Shown here one piece after another: positions 1 through 8,580 of a DNA stretch of 64,000 bases. The stretch's first letter is position 1; every line of letters starts with the position of its first letter. The stretch is taken from positions 7,065,501 through 7,129,500 of the forward strand of contig NZ_CP082362.1 of the NCBI RefSeq assembly GCF_020740535.1, read 5' to 3'. The translations under genes and the position numbers were made by a program. The stretch is from Streptomyces profundus (GTDB lineage: Bacteria; Actinomycetota; Actinomycetes; Streptomycetales; Streptomycetaceae). The notes below the pieces were generated by a model. That model had not been told where the DNA came from. It ran no database searches and saw only the letters and a list, made by a program, of their open reading frames with translations.

Positions 1-524
1 AGCGTGCCGGAGCGCTCCGCCGCGCCGAGCACGCGTTCCACCGCGTCCTGGTCCTCGTGCAGCGGCAGGTCCGCGCGGATCTCGCGCGGCTGTCGGATCA
101 GCCGGCCGCCGGGGGAGTCGGGGACGAAGCCGAGGAGCTCCTCGGCCGGCTCGGGGAACTGCCGTTCCAGATAGTCGGTGAGCAGCCGCCGGGGATCGTC
201 GAACGGTTCGCCGGTCCGCGGATCGCGGCCCACCTCGACGAAGTTGTGGAACTCGGACGTCTCCTGGCCGAGGAGCTGGTTCACCCGCTCGTCCATGTCC
301 CGCCACAGCACCGAGCGGACCAGCACCACCACGGTGACCAGCGAGATCGCCATCAGCAGCGCCACCCAGAGCAGGATATGGAGGCGGGCGCTGACCCGCA
401 GTCGGCGCAGCGGCGAGCGATCAGTCGTCGTCCCAGTCGTCCCCGTCGTCGTTCCAGTCGTCCCCGTTTCCGTCGTCGTCGTGTCGGTCGTCCCCGTGGT
501 CGGGCTGTCGCCGGTCGTCGTCAT
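1..524 (-). CDS. Two-component sensor histidine kinase, N-terminal part (cut by window edge)
   Basis: Only the first ~174 residues lie in the window; the gene continues past base 1. From the ATG at 524 the protein has a Thr/Gly-rich cytosolic tail (~35 residues), an Arg-containing juxtamembrane stretch and one strong membrane segment (around LLWVALLMAISLVTVVVLV). An extracytoplasmic sensor part follows, containing WRDMDERVNQLLGQE and GRDPRTGEPFDDPRR. This layout is typical of Streptomyces membrane sensor kinases; the HAMP, dimerisation and ATPase domains would be off the left edge, so the kinase call is by family resemblance of the sensor half. The Thr-rich tail is encoded by the same (GAC)n-like DNA that encodes the Asp-rich tail of the preceding gene in another frame. 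No later ATG or GTG leaves the membrane segment intact, which is why I chose 524. No response regulator is in the window. Confidence 0.75.
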   Translation of the reverse strand, partial: MTTTGDSPTTGTTDTTTTETGTTGTTTGTTGTTTDRSPLRRLRVSARLHILLWVALLMAISLVTVVVLVRSVLWRDMDERVNQLLGQETSEFHNFVEVGRDPRTGEPFDDPRRLLTDYLERQFPEPAEELLGFVPDSPGGRLIRQPREIRADLPLHEDQDAVERVLGAAERSGT

Positions 525-756
525 GGAGCGGTGTCTCAGTGGGTCGGGGCCGGGGGGCCACCTCCTCGTCGGGGGCGGGCGCCTGGCCCGTGTCCCGTGG
601 GGCCGTGGGGCCGGAGGAGGGCGCCAGTTCGACGTCGGGGGCGACGACGGGGGCCGGCGGGTCCTCGCCGAGCACATGGCTCATCCCCGCGACGCTCACG
701 GGGACGAGGACCAGGGCGACGAGCGTCGCCACACGGTGCGAGAAGGCCATGCCCAC
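421..756 (-). CDS. Small secreted or membrane-anchored acidic protein
   Basis: A 111-residue protein of unknown function. It starts at GTG 756 (an ATG follows at 750). It has an N-terminal signal or anchor (HRVATLVALVLVPVSVAG), a Pro/Ala-rich middle, and a very acidic C-terminus made of Asp runs with Trp and His (for example DDWNDDGDDWDDD). Such a tail could bind divalent cations, but that is inference. It lies directly upstream of, and overlaps by 104 bases, the sensor kinase gene on the same strand. Small exported proteins next to sensor kinases often act as accessory or sensory factors, so a link to the kinase is plausible. The overlap is unusually long and low in complexity. Confidence 0.6.
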   Translation of the reverse strand: MGMAFSHRVATLVALVLVPVSVAGMSHVLGEDPPAPVVAPDVELAPSSGPTAPRDTGQAPAPDEEVAPRPRPTETPLHDDDRRQPDHGDDRHDDDGNGDDWNDDGDDWDDD

Positions 757-815
757 CAGGCTGCGGGGCGAACGCCCTCCTTGTCATGAGAGCCCGATGA
801 GAGATTCTTCATCTG

Positions 816-852
816 CCGGCCCATCGATCAACTACGCTGATCGATGGGCCGG
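816..852. promoter_or_regulatory. Perfect 15-bp inverted repeat upstream of the LysR gene
   Basis: Arms CCGGCCCATCGATCA (816-830) and TGATCGATGGGCCGG (838-852) are perfect inverted copies around a 7-base spacer. The centre contains TCA-N7-TGA, which fits the T-N11-A core of LysR-type binding sites. It lies 16 bases upstream of the LysR start codon, so it may be an autoregulatory operator. A hairpin in the 5' leader of the mRNA is the alternative. Confidence 0.6.
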
Positions 853-868
853 CTCGGAGGGGGACGCG

Positions 869-1807
869 ATGAACCAGGTGCACGTCCAGGAGGTCGAGTG
901 CCTGCTCGCGCTCGCCGAGGAGCTGCACTTCGGCCGGACGGCCGCCAGGATCGGATGTTCGCAGAGCCGGGTCAGCCAGCTGGTGGCCGCCCTGGAGCGC
1001 CGCGTCGGGGTGCGCCTGGTCGACCGCACCAGTCGCCGGGTGGCGCTCACCCCGTTCGGCGCCCAGTTCGTCGCCGAGGTGCGCCCGGCGTACGAGACGA
1101 TGACCGCCGTCTTCACCCGCGCCAGGGAACGGGCCAGGCGGGGTGCCCTCGGCCAGCTGCGCATCGGGTTCCACGGCAGCGTCTACGAGGAGGTCACCGA
1201 GGCGTTCCGGCAGCTCAGGAACCACCACGACGTGGCCATGGCGCTCAGCGAGATCCCGCTCGGCTCGCCGTTCTCCGCCGTGCTCGACGGCCGGCTCGAC
1301 GCCGCCGTGGTCGAACTCCCGGTGCGGGAGGCCGCGTTGACCATCGGCTTCCGCTTCCCGCCGCAGGACCGGCTGTTGGCCGTCGCCGCCTGGCACCCGC
1401 TGGTCGCGCTCCGCCGGGTCCCGGTCGAGGAGCTCGCCGGCCTGGATCTGCTCCATCCGATCGGCGACGCCCCCGACTACTGGCGGGTCGCCCGGGTGGC
1501 GCGCACCACCCCCGCCGGGGCCCCGATCCGCTCCTCCACCGGGATCAGCACCGTCCAGGAGGGCCTCGCGCTGGTCGCCGCCGGCGAGCACGCCATGCTG
1601 GTCTGCCGCCCGCTGGCCGAGCGCGCCACCCGGGGCGATGTGCGCTACCTCCCGGTCGACGGGCTCGACGAGCCGTCCCAACTGGGCCTGATCTGGCGCA
1701 CCGACCGCGCCAACGCCCCGCTGACCACGCTCGCCCGGCTCCTCGACGAGGAGTTCCGCCGCTCCGCGACCGGCGACGGCGGAACGCTCGTCCCGCTGGC
1801 GGGCTGA
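869..1807 (+). CDS. LysR-family transcriptional regulator
   Basis: A 312-residue protein, the normal length for the family. The N-terminal winged helix-turn-helix is clear (CLLALAEELHFGRTAARI, then CSQSRVSQLVAALERRVG and LVDRTSRRVALTPFG). The rest (~90-300) is the periplasmic-binding-protein-like effector domain. The start is ATG 869, with GGAGGGG 7 bases upstream. A perfect inverted repeat lies just before the gene. Downstream on the same strand is an ABC importer plus flavin monooxygenase operon, whose leader also carries a T-N11-A palindrome. The regulator may therefore control that operon; this is inference from position. Confidence 0.92.
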   Translation: MNQVHVQEVECLLALAEELHFGRTAARIGCSQSRVSQLVAALERRVGVRLVDRTSRRVALTPFGAQFVAEVRPAYETMTAVFTRARERARRGALGQLRIGFHGSVYEEVTEAFRQLRNHHDVAMALSEIPLGSPFSAVLDGRLDAAVVELPVREAALTIGFRFPPQDRLLAVAAWHPLVALRRVPVEELAGLDLLHPIGDAPDYWRVARVARTTPAGAPIRSSTGISTVQEGLALVAAGEHAMLVCRPLAERATRGDVRYLPVDGLDEPSQLGLIWRTDRANAPLTTLARLLDEEFRRSATGDGGTLVPLAG

Positions 1808-1880
1808 ACGCGTCCGGCCCGATCGCCGGCCGGCCCAACGCCCTTGTGTGAACGGGTATGTCGCCAGGTCAACGCCCTGT

Positions 1881-1893
1881 TGAGATCGTCTCA
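1881..1893. promoter_or_regulatory. T-N11-A palindrome upstream of the ABC importer operon
   Basis: TGAGATCGTCTCA is a perfect palindrome (TGAGA-TCG-TCTCA) with the 13-base T-N11-A geometry of LysR boxes. It lies about 265 bases upstream of the first permease gene and 74 bases after the LysR gene. The 9-base direct repeat CAACGCCCT occurs just upstream at 1836 and 1870. It is a candidate operator for the neighbouring LysR protein. Confidence 0.4.
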
Positions 1894-1947
1894 CCCAGTG
1901 GGACACGGCTCGGGATTCCTTGCGAACGCCCGGGGCGCGTGCCCAGG

Positions 1948-2037
1948 ATGAGGCCCGTGATCGAGCCGAACCACCCCGCGATGCCGCGCCCCGAGGCGCG
2001 CGGTCGCACGCTCGCGCGCCGCTGTTGTCGAGCCTGA
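1948..2037 (+). CDS. Possible 29-residue Cys-containing leader peptide
   Basis: This short reading frame starts ATG AGG CCC GTG and ends ...LARRCCRA before TGA. It lies in the ~340-base leader of the ABC importer/monooxygenase operon. Tandem Cys codons near the end, following Arg residues, would suit a cysteine-sensing attenuation peptide if the operon scavenges sulfur. It lacks the usual actinobacterial leader motif (R-R-x-H-V-D-L-x-R-V), and the ribosome site is poor. The call is speculative; it could simply be untranslated leader. Confidence 0.25.
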   Translation: MRPVIEPNHPAMPRPEARGRTLARRCCRA

Positions 2038-2145
2038 GCAGGACCCGCGACAAGCCCTCGACCGGCGCCACCCCACACCACTCCACCTCCCGGAACGCCG
2101 CCCGTGCGCGCGCCGGAACCCGACACCCTCTCCGGGAGCACCCCG

Positions 2146-3162
2146 TTGTCCACCCCTGACCTGCGGCGCCCGCGCGCACCGGGACGGCCGGCGGCCGGCC
2201 AGCGGCTCGCCGTCTATGTGCTGCGGCGCTGCGGCTACTTCGGCGTCGTCGTGATCGCGGTGTACACGCTGTCGTTCTTCCTGCTCTACGCGCTGCCGAG
2301 CGACCCCGTCGCGCTGATGCTCGAACGCCGCTCGGCCGGGGCCGGCGGCGGCACCCCCGAGCAGATCGAGGCGCTGCGCACCCGCTACGGGCTGGACGAC
2401 CCGCTGGTGTTCCGCTACTTCAGGACCCTCGGCCAGCTGCTCACCGGCGATCTCGGCACCTCCTTCCAGTCGGGACGTCCGGTCCCCGAACTGCTCGCCG
2501 CCGTGGCCCCGAACACCCTGAGCCTGGCCGCCGCCGGGCTCGCCGTCGCGGTGCCGTTCTCGCTCGCGCTGGCGCTGGTGACCTCCTGGCGCGCGGACGG
2601 CGCGGCGCACCGGGTGCTGGTGAACGTGCCGGCGCTGATCGCCGCGATCCCCGCGTTCTGGCCGGGGCTGCTCCTCCTCCAGCTGTTCTCCTTCACCCTC
2701 GGCTGGGCGCCGCCCGCCGGATCGAGCGGCCTCGCCGGGCTGACGCTGCCGGCCGTGGCGCTCGCCCTGCCGGTGACCGCCTCGCTGACCGCCGTCCTGG
2801 TACGAAGCCTGGACGACGTCCAACGGGCGCCGTTCGTCGCGTTGTTGCGCGCCCGTGGGCTGTCCTGGCGGCGGGTGTACCTGGGCCATGTGGTGCGCAA
2901 CGCGCTGCTCCCCTTCGTCACCCTGACCGGCCTGACCGTCGGCGGGCTGCTGGTGGGCACCGTGATCACGGAGACCGTGTTCGCCCGCGCCGGTCTCGGC
3001 CGGCTGCTGGCCTCCTCGGTGGAGGCGCGGGACGCGCCCGTGACCCTGGCCATCGCGGTGCTGGCGGCGCTCGTCTTCGCCGCCGTCAACCTCGTGGTCG
3101 ACCTGCTGTACCCGCTCCTCGACCCGAGGCTGCGCCGAACCGACGGGGGAGTGCCGGCATGA
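2146..3162 (+). CDS. Peptide/nickel-type ABC transporter permease (DppB-like)
   Basis: Inner-membrane permease of ~338 residues. The N-terminal membrane helix (CGYFGVVVIAVYTLSFFLLY) is followed by the typical DppB soluble loop (LRTRYGLDDPLVFRYFRTL, then GDLGTSFQSGRPV) and five further membrane helices. The EAA-like loop is LLRARGLSWRRVYLGHVVRNAL. I prefer TTG 2146, which has GGGAG 8 bases upstream; an in-frame GTG at 2104 would add 14 residues but has no clear ribosome site. The stop overlaps the next gene's ATG by 4 bases, so translation is probably coupled. With the downstream genes it forms a complete importer. The substrate cannot be read from the permease. Confidence 0.9.
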   Translation: MSTPDLRRPRAPGRPAAGQRLAVYVLRRCGYFGVVVIAVYTLSFFLLYALPSDPVALMLERRSAGAGGGTPEQIEALRTRYGLDDPLVFRYFRTLGQLLTGDLGTSFQSGRPVPELLAAVAPNTLSLAAAGLAVAVPFSLALALVTSWRADGAAHRVLVNVPALIAAIPAFWPGLLLLQLFSFTLGWAPPAGSSGLAGLTLPAVALALPVTASLTAVLVRSLDDVQRAPFVALLRARGLSWRRVYLGHVVRNALLPFVTLTGLTVGGLLVGTVITETVFARAGLGRLLASSVEARDAPVTLAIAVLAALVFAAVNLVVDLLYPLLDPRLRRTDGGVPA

Positions 3163-3998
3163 CCACCATCGACACCGACCGGCCGCGCCGGTCGCTGCGG
3201 CGCACCGGTGTGCCGTGGCTGGCGCTGGCGGTGCTCGCCCTGGTCGGCGCCGCCGCGCTGCTGCCGGGGCTCGTCGCGCCCGCCGACCCGTTCGGCGAGA
3301 ACATCGCCGAACGGCTGACCCCGCCGTCGGCCGAACACCTCTTCGGCACCGACGAACTGGGCCGCGACCTGCTCAGCCGCGTCGTGCACGGCGCCCGGGC
3401 CAGCCTGGCCACCGCGCTCCTCGCGTTGGCCCTCGCCTTCGGCCTCAGCCTGGCCATCGGCCTGGCCGCCGGGTTCCTCGGCGGCCTCGTCGACCGGGTG
3501 CTGATGGCCGGCGTGGACGTGCTGTTGGCTCTGCCGTCGCTGCTGATCTCGCTGCTGGTCGTCTCGGGCCTCGGCACCGGTCCGGTCAACCTGGCCGCCG
3601 CCGTGGGCATCGCCTCGGTGCCGGCGCTGGCCCGGGTCACCCGCGCCGAGGTGCTGCGGGTCAGCTCGCGGACCTTCGTCGAGGCGGCCGGCGGCTTCGG
3701 GCTGGCGCGCCACCGCGTCCTGCTGCGGCATGTGCTGCCGCACGCGCGCGGCCCGATCACCGCGCTGGCCGCGCTGGAGCTGGCGACGATGGTGCTGTCG
3801 GTCTCCGCGCTCAGCTTCCTGGGGTACGGGGCACAGCCGCCGGACCCGGAGTGGGGCAACCTGATCGCCGGCGGGCGCGACCACTTCGCCACCTCCTGGT
3901 GGCTGACCACCCTGCCAGGCGCGGTGCTCGCCTGCGCGGTGTTGGCGCTGCACCGGGTGGGGCGCGCCCTCGGCGCCACGGAAGCGGGGCAGGTGTGA
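3159..3998 (+). CDS. Peptide/nickel-type ABC transporter permease (DppC-like)
   Basis: A 279-residue inner-membrane permease, the partner of the preceding gene. It shows the DppC hallmarks: an N-terminal helix, then the soluble motif LFGTDELGRDLLSRVVHGAR and membrane helices from ~80 onward. The EAA loop is RHRVLLRHVLPHARGP, and the conserved end includes PPDPEWGNLI. ATG 3159 overlaps the upstream stop (ATGA). The 3' end overlaps the ATPase start by 4 bases (GTGA). It acts with the fused ATPase and the lipoprotein encoded next. Confidence 0.92.
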   Translation: MTTIDTDRPRRSLRRTGVPWLALAVLALVGAAALLPGLVAPADPFGENIAERLTPPSAEHLFGTDELGRDLLSRVVHGARASLATALLALALAFGLSLAIGLAAGFLGGLVDRVLMAGVDVLLALPSLLISLLVVSGLGTGPVNLAAAVGIASVPALARVTRAEVLRVSSRTFVEAAGGFGLARHRVLLRHVLPHARGPITALAALELATMVLSVSALSFLGYGAQPPDPEWGNLIAGGRDHFATSWWLTTLPGAVLACAVLALHRVGRALGATEAGQV

Positions 3999-5647
3999 CC
4001 GCCGTAGTCGAGGTGACGGAGCGGGCACCGGCGCTGCGGCTCGAAGGGCTGCGGGTCGGCTACCAGGACCGCACCGGGCGTGGCGAGCTGCTCGCGGTCG
4101 ACGACCTCTCGCTCACGGTGCCGGCGGGGCGGACCGTCGCCGTCGTCGGCGCCTCCGGATCCGGCAAGTCCAGCCTGCTGCACGCGCTGTTGGGCCTCGT
4201 CCCGCGCACCGCCCGGGTCGGCTTCCGCCGCCTGGAGGTGCTCGACGACGCCGGCGTGCCGCGCCGCGTCGAGGACCCCGGGGCGCTGCGCGGCCGTTCC
4301 GTCGGGCTCGTCCCCCAGGACCCGGTGCGCGCGCTCGACCCGCTGCTCCGCGTCGAGAAGCACTTCGCCGAACTGCACCGGCACTTCCTCGGCGTCACCG
4401 ACCGGGCCGAGAGCCGCCGGCGCACCGTCGCCGCGCTGCGTGCCGTCGGGGTCGACCGGGCCTCCGCGCGGCTGCGCCAGTACCCGCACGAGCTGTCCGG
4501 CGGGCAGCGCCAGCGGGTGCTGATCGCGCTGGCCCTGATCGCCGAGCCGCGCCTGCTGCTGGCCGACGAACCCACCTCCAACCTGGACGCCACCGTCCAG
4601 CGGCGGGTGCTGGACCTCTTCGACCAGGTGCGGGTCGAGCGCGGCCTCGCGCTGCTGCTGGTCACCCACGACATCGCCGTGGCGGGGGAGCGGGCCGACC
4701 ACCTGCTGGTGATGCACGCCGGACGGGTCGTCGAATCGGGCCCGACCGCCGCTGTCCTCGGCGACCCCCGGGACCCCTACACGCAACGGCTGCTGACCTC
4801 GCTGCCCAGCAGGTTGCCGCCCCGGCCCACGTTCCGTCCCCAGGACCCTCCCCGGGTGGTGCTGGCCGCACGAGGACTGACCAAGGCGTTCCGCGCCGGC
4901 CGGGGCGGAACGCGGATCGACGCCGTGCGGGACGTCGAACTCTCCCTCCACCGGGGCCAGACGCTCGCCGTCGTCGGCGAGTCGGGCGCCGGCAAGTCCA
5001 CCCTGCTGCGCCTCCTCACCGGGCTGGAACGGCCCGACACGGGAACCGTCCTGCTGGACGGCCGGCCGGTGGCCACGGGGCGGGGCGCGCGGGCCCGCCG
5101 GGTGCAACTGGTCTACCAGAACCCGGCGCGCAGCCTGAACCCCTCGCTCCCCGTCTCCCGGATCGTCGCCGAACCACTGGAGGCCCAGCACATCGGCTCC
5201 GCCGGATCCAGGGCCGCACGCGTCCGCGAGCTCCTCCAACAGGTCGACCTGCCAGCCGAGTTCGCCGCTCGCCGCCCCGGCCAGCTCTCCGGTGGGCAGC
5301 TGCAACGCGTGGCGATCGCCCGCGCGCTCGCCCTGGAACCCGAGGTCGTGGTGCTCGACGAGCCGGTCTCGGCGCTCGACCAGGCGGTCCAGTTCGCGCT
5401 GCTCACCCTGCTCCGCGACCTTCAGCAACGGCTCGGCGTCGCCTACCTGCTGGTCTCCCACGACCTCGGCGTGGTGCGCGCCGTCGCCGACGAGGTCCTG
5501 GTCATGCACCGGGGCCGGATCGAGGAACGCGGCCCGACCGAGGCCCTGTTCACCACGCCCGCCAGCCCCCACACCCGCGCCCTGCTGGCCGCGCTGCCCC
5601 GCCCGCACCCCGACAACCCATCCCAGAACAGGACTTCGCCCTCATGA
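3995..5647 (+). CDS. Fused double ATP-binding protein of the peptide/nickel-type ABC importer (DppD-DppF-like)
   Basis: A 550-residue cytoplasmic protein with two complete ABC ATPase domains in tandem, where most dipeptide systems use two separate proteins. Domain 1 (~10-270) has Walker A GASGSGKSS, signature LSGGQRQR, Walker B LLLADEP and switch His in THD. Domain 2 (~290-545) has GESGAGKST, LSGGQLQR, VVVLDEP and SHD. The start is GTG 3995, in a GTGA overlap with the upstream permease. The stop overlaps the lipoprotein ATG. Fused forms are common in actinomycetes. It powers the two permeases. Confidence 0.93.
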   Translation: MTAVVEVTERAPALRLEGLRVGYQDRTGRGELLAVDDLSLTVPAGRTVAVVGASGSGKSSLLHALLGLVPRTARVGFRRLEVLDDAGVPRRVEDPGALRGRSVGLVPQDPVRALDPLLRVEKHFAELHRHFLGVTDRAESRRRTVAALRAVGVDRASARLRQYPHELSGGQRQRVLIALALIAEPRLLLADEPTSNLDATVQRRVLDLFDQVRVERGLALLLVTHDIAVAGERADHLLVMHAGRVVESGPTAAVLGDPRDPYTQRLLTSLPSRLPPRPTFRPQDPPRVVLAARGLTKAFRAGRGGTRIDAVRDVELSLHRGQTLAVVGESGAGKSTLLRLLTGLERPDTGTVLLDGRPVATGRGARARRVQLVYQNPARSLNPSLPVSRIVAEPLEAQHIGSAGSRAARVRELLQQVDLPAEFAARRPGQLSGGQLQRVAIARALALEPEVVVLDEPVSALDQAVQFALLTLLRDLQQRLGVAYLLVSHDLGVVRAVADEVLVMHRGRIEERGPTEALFTTPASPHTRALLAALPRPHPDNPSQNRTSPS

Positions 5648-7242
5648 CCCGCGCCTCCCTGACGGGCCCGCTCGCCGCCTCCGCCACCGCCGCCGCGCTC
5701 CTGCTCACCGGCTGCGGCGGCGCCGCCTCCGCCAGCGGTGAACCCACCCACCTGCGCGTCGCGTACGGCTGGTACCCGACCTGCTTCGACTACGCCCAGT
5801 CCAACCCGTTCGCGCTCTTCGGCCGGCAGGTGCTGGACACCCTGCTCAGCGAGAACCCCGAAACGGGCGAGCTGGAGCCGTATCTGGCCGAGTCCTGGGA
5901 GACCCTGGACGAGGGAAGGACCTACGAGTTCACCCTCAGACAGGGCGTCACCTTCAGCAACGGGGAGGAGCTCACCGCCCAGGTCGTCGCCGACAACTTC
6001 GCCTCGCTGTGGGCCCTCGCCGAACAGGGCGCCTCCCCGACCGCCGGCGCCTATCTGCGCGGCTACGACCGCGCCGAGCCGGTCGACGAGCGCACCGTGC
6101 GGGTCACCTTCACCGAGCCCAACGCGGGCTTCCTCCAGGCCAACACCGAGGGCCAGTTCGGCATCCTCGCCCCGGAGTCGCTCGCCGGCACCCCGGAAGA
6201 GCGGTGCGTCGACGGCACCATCGGCTCCGGACCCTTCGTCCTGGACGAGGCGGTGCAGGACGAACGGGTGAGCTATGTGCGGCGCGACGGCTACGACTGG
6301 GCGCCCGCCGCGTTCGGGCGCACCGGGGAGGCCGCGCTGGAACGGGTGACCATCCAGATCGTGCCGGAGGAGAGCCTCCGCGCCGCCGGCGTCGTCTCGG
6401 GCGACTACGACCTGGCCTACTCGATCACCGAGACCGGACTGGCCCAGGCCGAGGGCCAGGACGATGTCGAGACGGTCCTGGCGCCCGACCGCAGCGTGGT
6501 CAACACCCTCGTCGTCAACACCGCCGACCCCGTCCTCGCCGATCCGGCCGTCCGACAGGCGCTGCAACACGGCATCGACCGGGAGGAGTTCGTCGACGCC
6601 TTCTACGGCGAGGGCGTCGAGCCGGCCACCGACGTGGTCTCGCGGGGGCACCGCTTCTACACCGACCGGGGCGAACTGCTCGCCCACCGCCCCGAGGTGA
6701 GCCGCTCCCTGCTGGAGGACGCCGGCTGGACCGAGGGCGCGGACGGCATCCGGGCCAAGGAGGGCCAGCGCCTCGACATCACCCTCACCTTCGCCGGCAC
6801 CGACATCGGCACGGCCGCCTCCGGCTGGGAGTACCTCCAGAGTCGGCTCGCCGACATCGGCATCGCGCTGGAGCTCCGGCAGGTCTCCGAGGCCGAACAG
6901 GCCGACATCCGCGCCTCGGACGACTGGCAGCTGGCCGTCTACCAGGGCGCGAGCCGGGGCGACGCCGACGGGATCGCCGCGTTCTACTCCACCGAGTTGA
7001 CCACCTGGGGAGGCCAGGCACCCCGCCCCGACGTCGACGCGCTCCTCGCCGAGCAGGCCACCACCGTCGACCCCGACGAACGCCACCGGCTGGTCGACGA
7101 GGCCGCGACCACCATCATCGAACAGGGCTACGGCATCCCGCTCTTCGACTCCGCCCAGGTCCTGCTCGCGCGCCGCGACGTCACGGACCTCACCTTCCCC
7201 GTCAACGCGTGGGAGCCGATCCTCTACCGGGTCGCCAAATGA
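5644..7242 (+). CDS. Substrate-binding lipoprotein of the peptide/nickel-type ABC importer (SBP family 5)
   Basis: A 532-residue exported lipoprotein. The signal peptide ends in the lipobox LLTGC (Cys ~24). The body has family-5 features: YLAESWETLDEGRTYEFTLRQGVTFSNGE near the N-terminal third, then an alternating two-lobed fold to the C-terminus. ATG 5644 overlaps the ATPase stop. Family 5 proteins bind peptides, metals, opines or small organosulfur compounds. The monooxygenase encoded next makes an organosulfur or aminopolycarboxylate ligand plausible, but the sequence does not show which. Confidence 0.9.
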   Translation: MTRASLTGPLAASATAAALLLTGCGGAASASGEPTHLRVAYGWYPTCFDYAQSNPFALFGRQVLDTLLSENPETGELEPYLAESWETLDEGRTYEFTLRQGVTFSNGEELTAQVVADNFASLWALAEQGASPTAGAYLRGYDRAEPVDERTVRVTFTEPNAGFLQANTEGQFGILAPESLAGTPEERCVDGTIGSGPFVLDEAVQDERVSYVRRDGYDWAPAAFGRTGEAALERVTIQIVPEESLRAAGVVSGDYDLAYSITETGLAQAEGQDDVETVLAPDRSVVNTLVVNTADPVLADPAVRQALQHGIDREEFVDAFYGEGVEPATDVVSRGHRFYTDRGELLAHRPEVSRSLLEDAGWTEGADGIRAKEGQRLDITLTFAGTDIGTAASGWEYLQSRLADIGIALELRQVSEAEQADIRASDDWQLAVYQGASRGDADGIAAFYSTELTTWGGQAPRPDVDALLAEQATTVDPDERHRLVDEAATTIIEQGYGIPLFDSAQVLLARRDVTDLTFPVNAWEPILYRVAK

Positions 7243-7298
7243 CCGACGCCCACCCCCGCGCCGCTGTGGGAGACGACCGAGACGACCGGGAGGACCCG

Positions 7299-8561
7299 AT
7301 GACGACCCCGCGCCGCGCCCCCCTGCTGCTGCTCAACGCCCAGTATCTGCCGGCCAGTCGGGACTGGCGGACCGAGGCGGGCCGCGCCGACTCCCCGTTC
7401 CGGGTCGACACCTTCGTACGGGAGGCCCAGCGCGCCGAGGCCGCCGGCTTCGACGTCCTCTTCCAGGCCGACTTCTCCGGCGTCAACCGCGCCGGACTGC
7501 GCTCGGGACCGCCGCTGACGGTCTTCGAACCGTTCCAGGCCGGCGCGCTGATCGCCTCCGCGACCAGCAGGATCGCGGTGATGCCGACCGTCTCCACGCT
7601 CTACACCCACCCGTTCTCCGCCGCCCGCGCCCTCGCCAGCCTGGACCGGATCTCCGCCGGCCGGGCCTGGCTCAACCTGGTGTCCTCCTTCCGCTCGGGC
7701 ACCGCCATCGGTATGCGGCGCGACGTTCCCCGCACGCGACGCCACGCGCAGACCGAGGAGTTCCTCGACGTCGCGAGGCGGCTCTGGGCCAGCTGGCCAC
7801 CGGCGGCCAACACCCCCGACCCGACGACCGACCGCTTCATCCGCGATGACCTGATCGCCGACGTCGACCACCACGGGGCGTTCTACGAGCAGAACGGGCC
7901 CATCGACATGGCCCCTCACTCGGCCGAGTTCCCCTTCACCCTCCAGGCCACGTCCTCGCTGGCCGGCCTGCGGCTGGCCGCCCGCACCGCCGACGGCGTC
8001 TTCGTCGGCACCCCGACGCTGGGCGCGGCCCGCGCACTGCGCCGCGTCCTGCGCCGCGAGGTGCGGGCGGCCGGTCGCCCCGAGGACAGCGTGGCCGTAC
8101 TCCCCGGCGGCTTCGTCCGGATCACCGCCACCCGCGCCGAGGCCGAGCGGCTGATCGAGGCGGAGCGGCGGCGCGCCGGCGCCTCGGGCGGCGGGGCCGC
8201 CGTGGACCGGCTGCGGGCCCGGTTCCCCCTGCTGCGCCTCGGCGACGCCGGCTCCGCCGACCGGCTCCCGGCCGACGTGCTCCCCGAGGACCCCGACGAG
8301 GTGTTCGCCACCTGTGGCTCCTCGTATCTGCCCCTGTGGGACCTGGCCGGAGAACCGGGCCGCACCGTGGGGGAGTTCGCCGTCGAGGCGGCCACCATCG
8401 GCGAGCACGCCCGCTTCGTCGGCACCGCGGAACAGCTCGGCGACGAGCTGCGCCGCTGGTACGAGGAGGGCGGCGTCGACGGCTTCCAACTCATCCTCGG
8501 CAACGACTTCGAGACCCTCTGCGACCGTGTCATCCCCCGCCTGCGGGGGACCACTCGCTGA
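7299..8561 (+). CDS. FMN-dependent monooxygenase, NtaA/SnaA-like (luciferase-like fold)
   Basis: A ~420-residue cytoplasmic protein of the bacterial-luciferase-like class, in the group that includes nitrilotriacetate and sulfone/sulfide monooxygenases. Visible family features are LLLNAQYLPASRDWR at the start, AGFDVLFQADFSG, the FEPFQAGALIASATSRIAVM strand-helix, and SFRSGTAIGMRR. These enzymes use reduced FMN from a separate reductase; none is encoded nearby. I chose ATG 7299 because GGGAGGA lies just upstream; an in-frame ATG at 7239 overlapping the lipoprotein stop is the alternative and would add 20 residues. Being last in the importer operon, it probably oxidises the imported compound, for example to release sulfite. 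Confidence 0.85.
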   Translation: MTTPRRAPLLLLNAQYLPASRDWRTEAGRADSPFRVDTFVREAQRAEAAGFDVLFQADFSGVNRAGLRSGPPLTVFEPFQAGALIASATSRIAVMPTVSTLYTHPFSAARALASLDRISAGRAWLNLVSSFRSGTAIGMRRDVPRTRRHAQTEEFLDVARRLWASWPPAANTPDPTTDRFIRDDLIADVDHHGAFYEQNGPIDMAPHSAEFPFTLQATSSLAGLRLAARTADGVFVGTPTLGAARALRRVLRREVRAAGRPEDSVAVLPGGFVRITATRAEAERLIEAERRRAGASGGGAAVDRLRARFPLLRLGDAGSADRLPADVLPEDPDEVFATCGSSYLPLWDLAGEPGRTVGEFAVEAATIGEHARFVGTAEQLGDELRRWYEEGGVDGFQLILGNDFETLCDRVIPRLRGTTR

Positions 8562-8580
8562 ACCACTCGCTGACGGAGCG

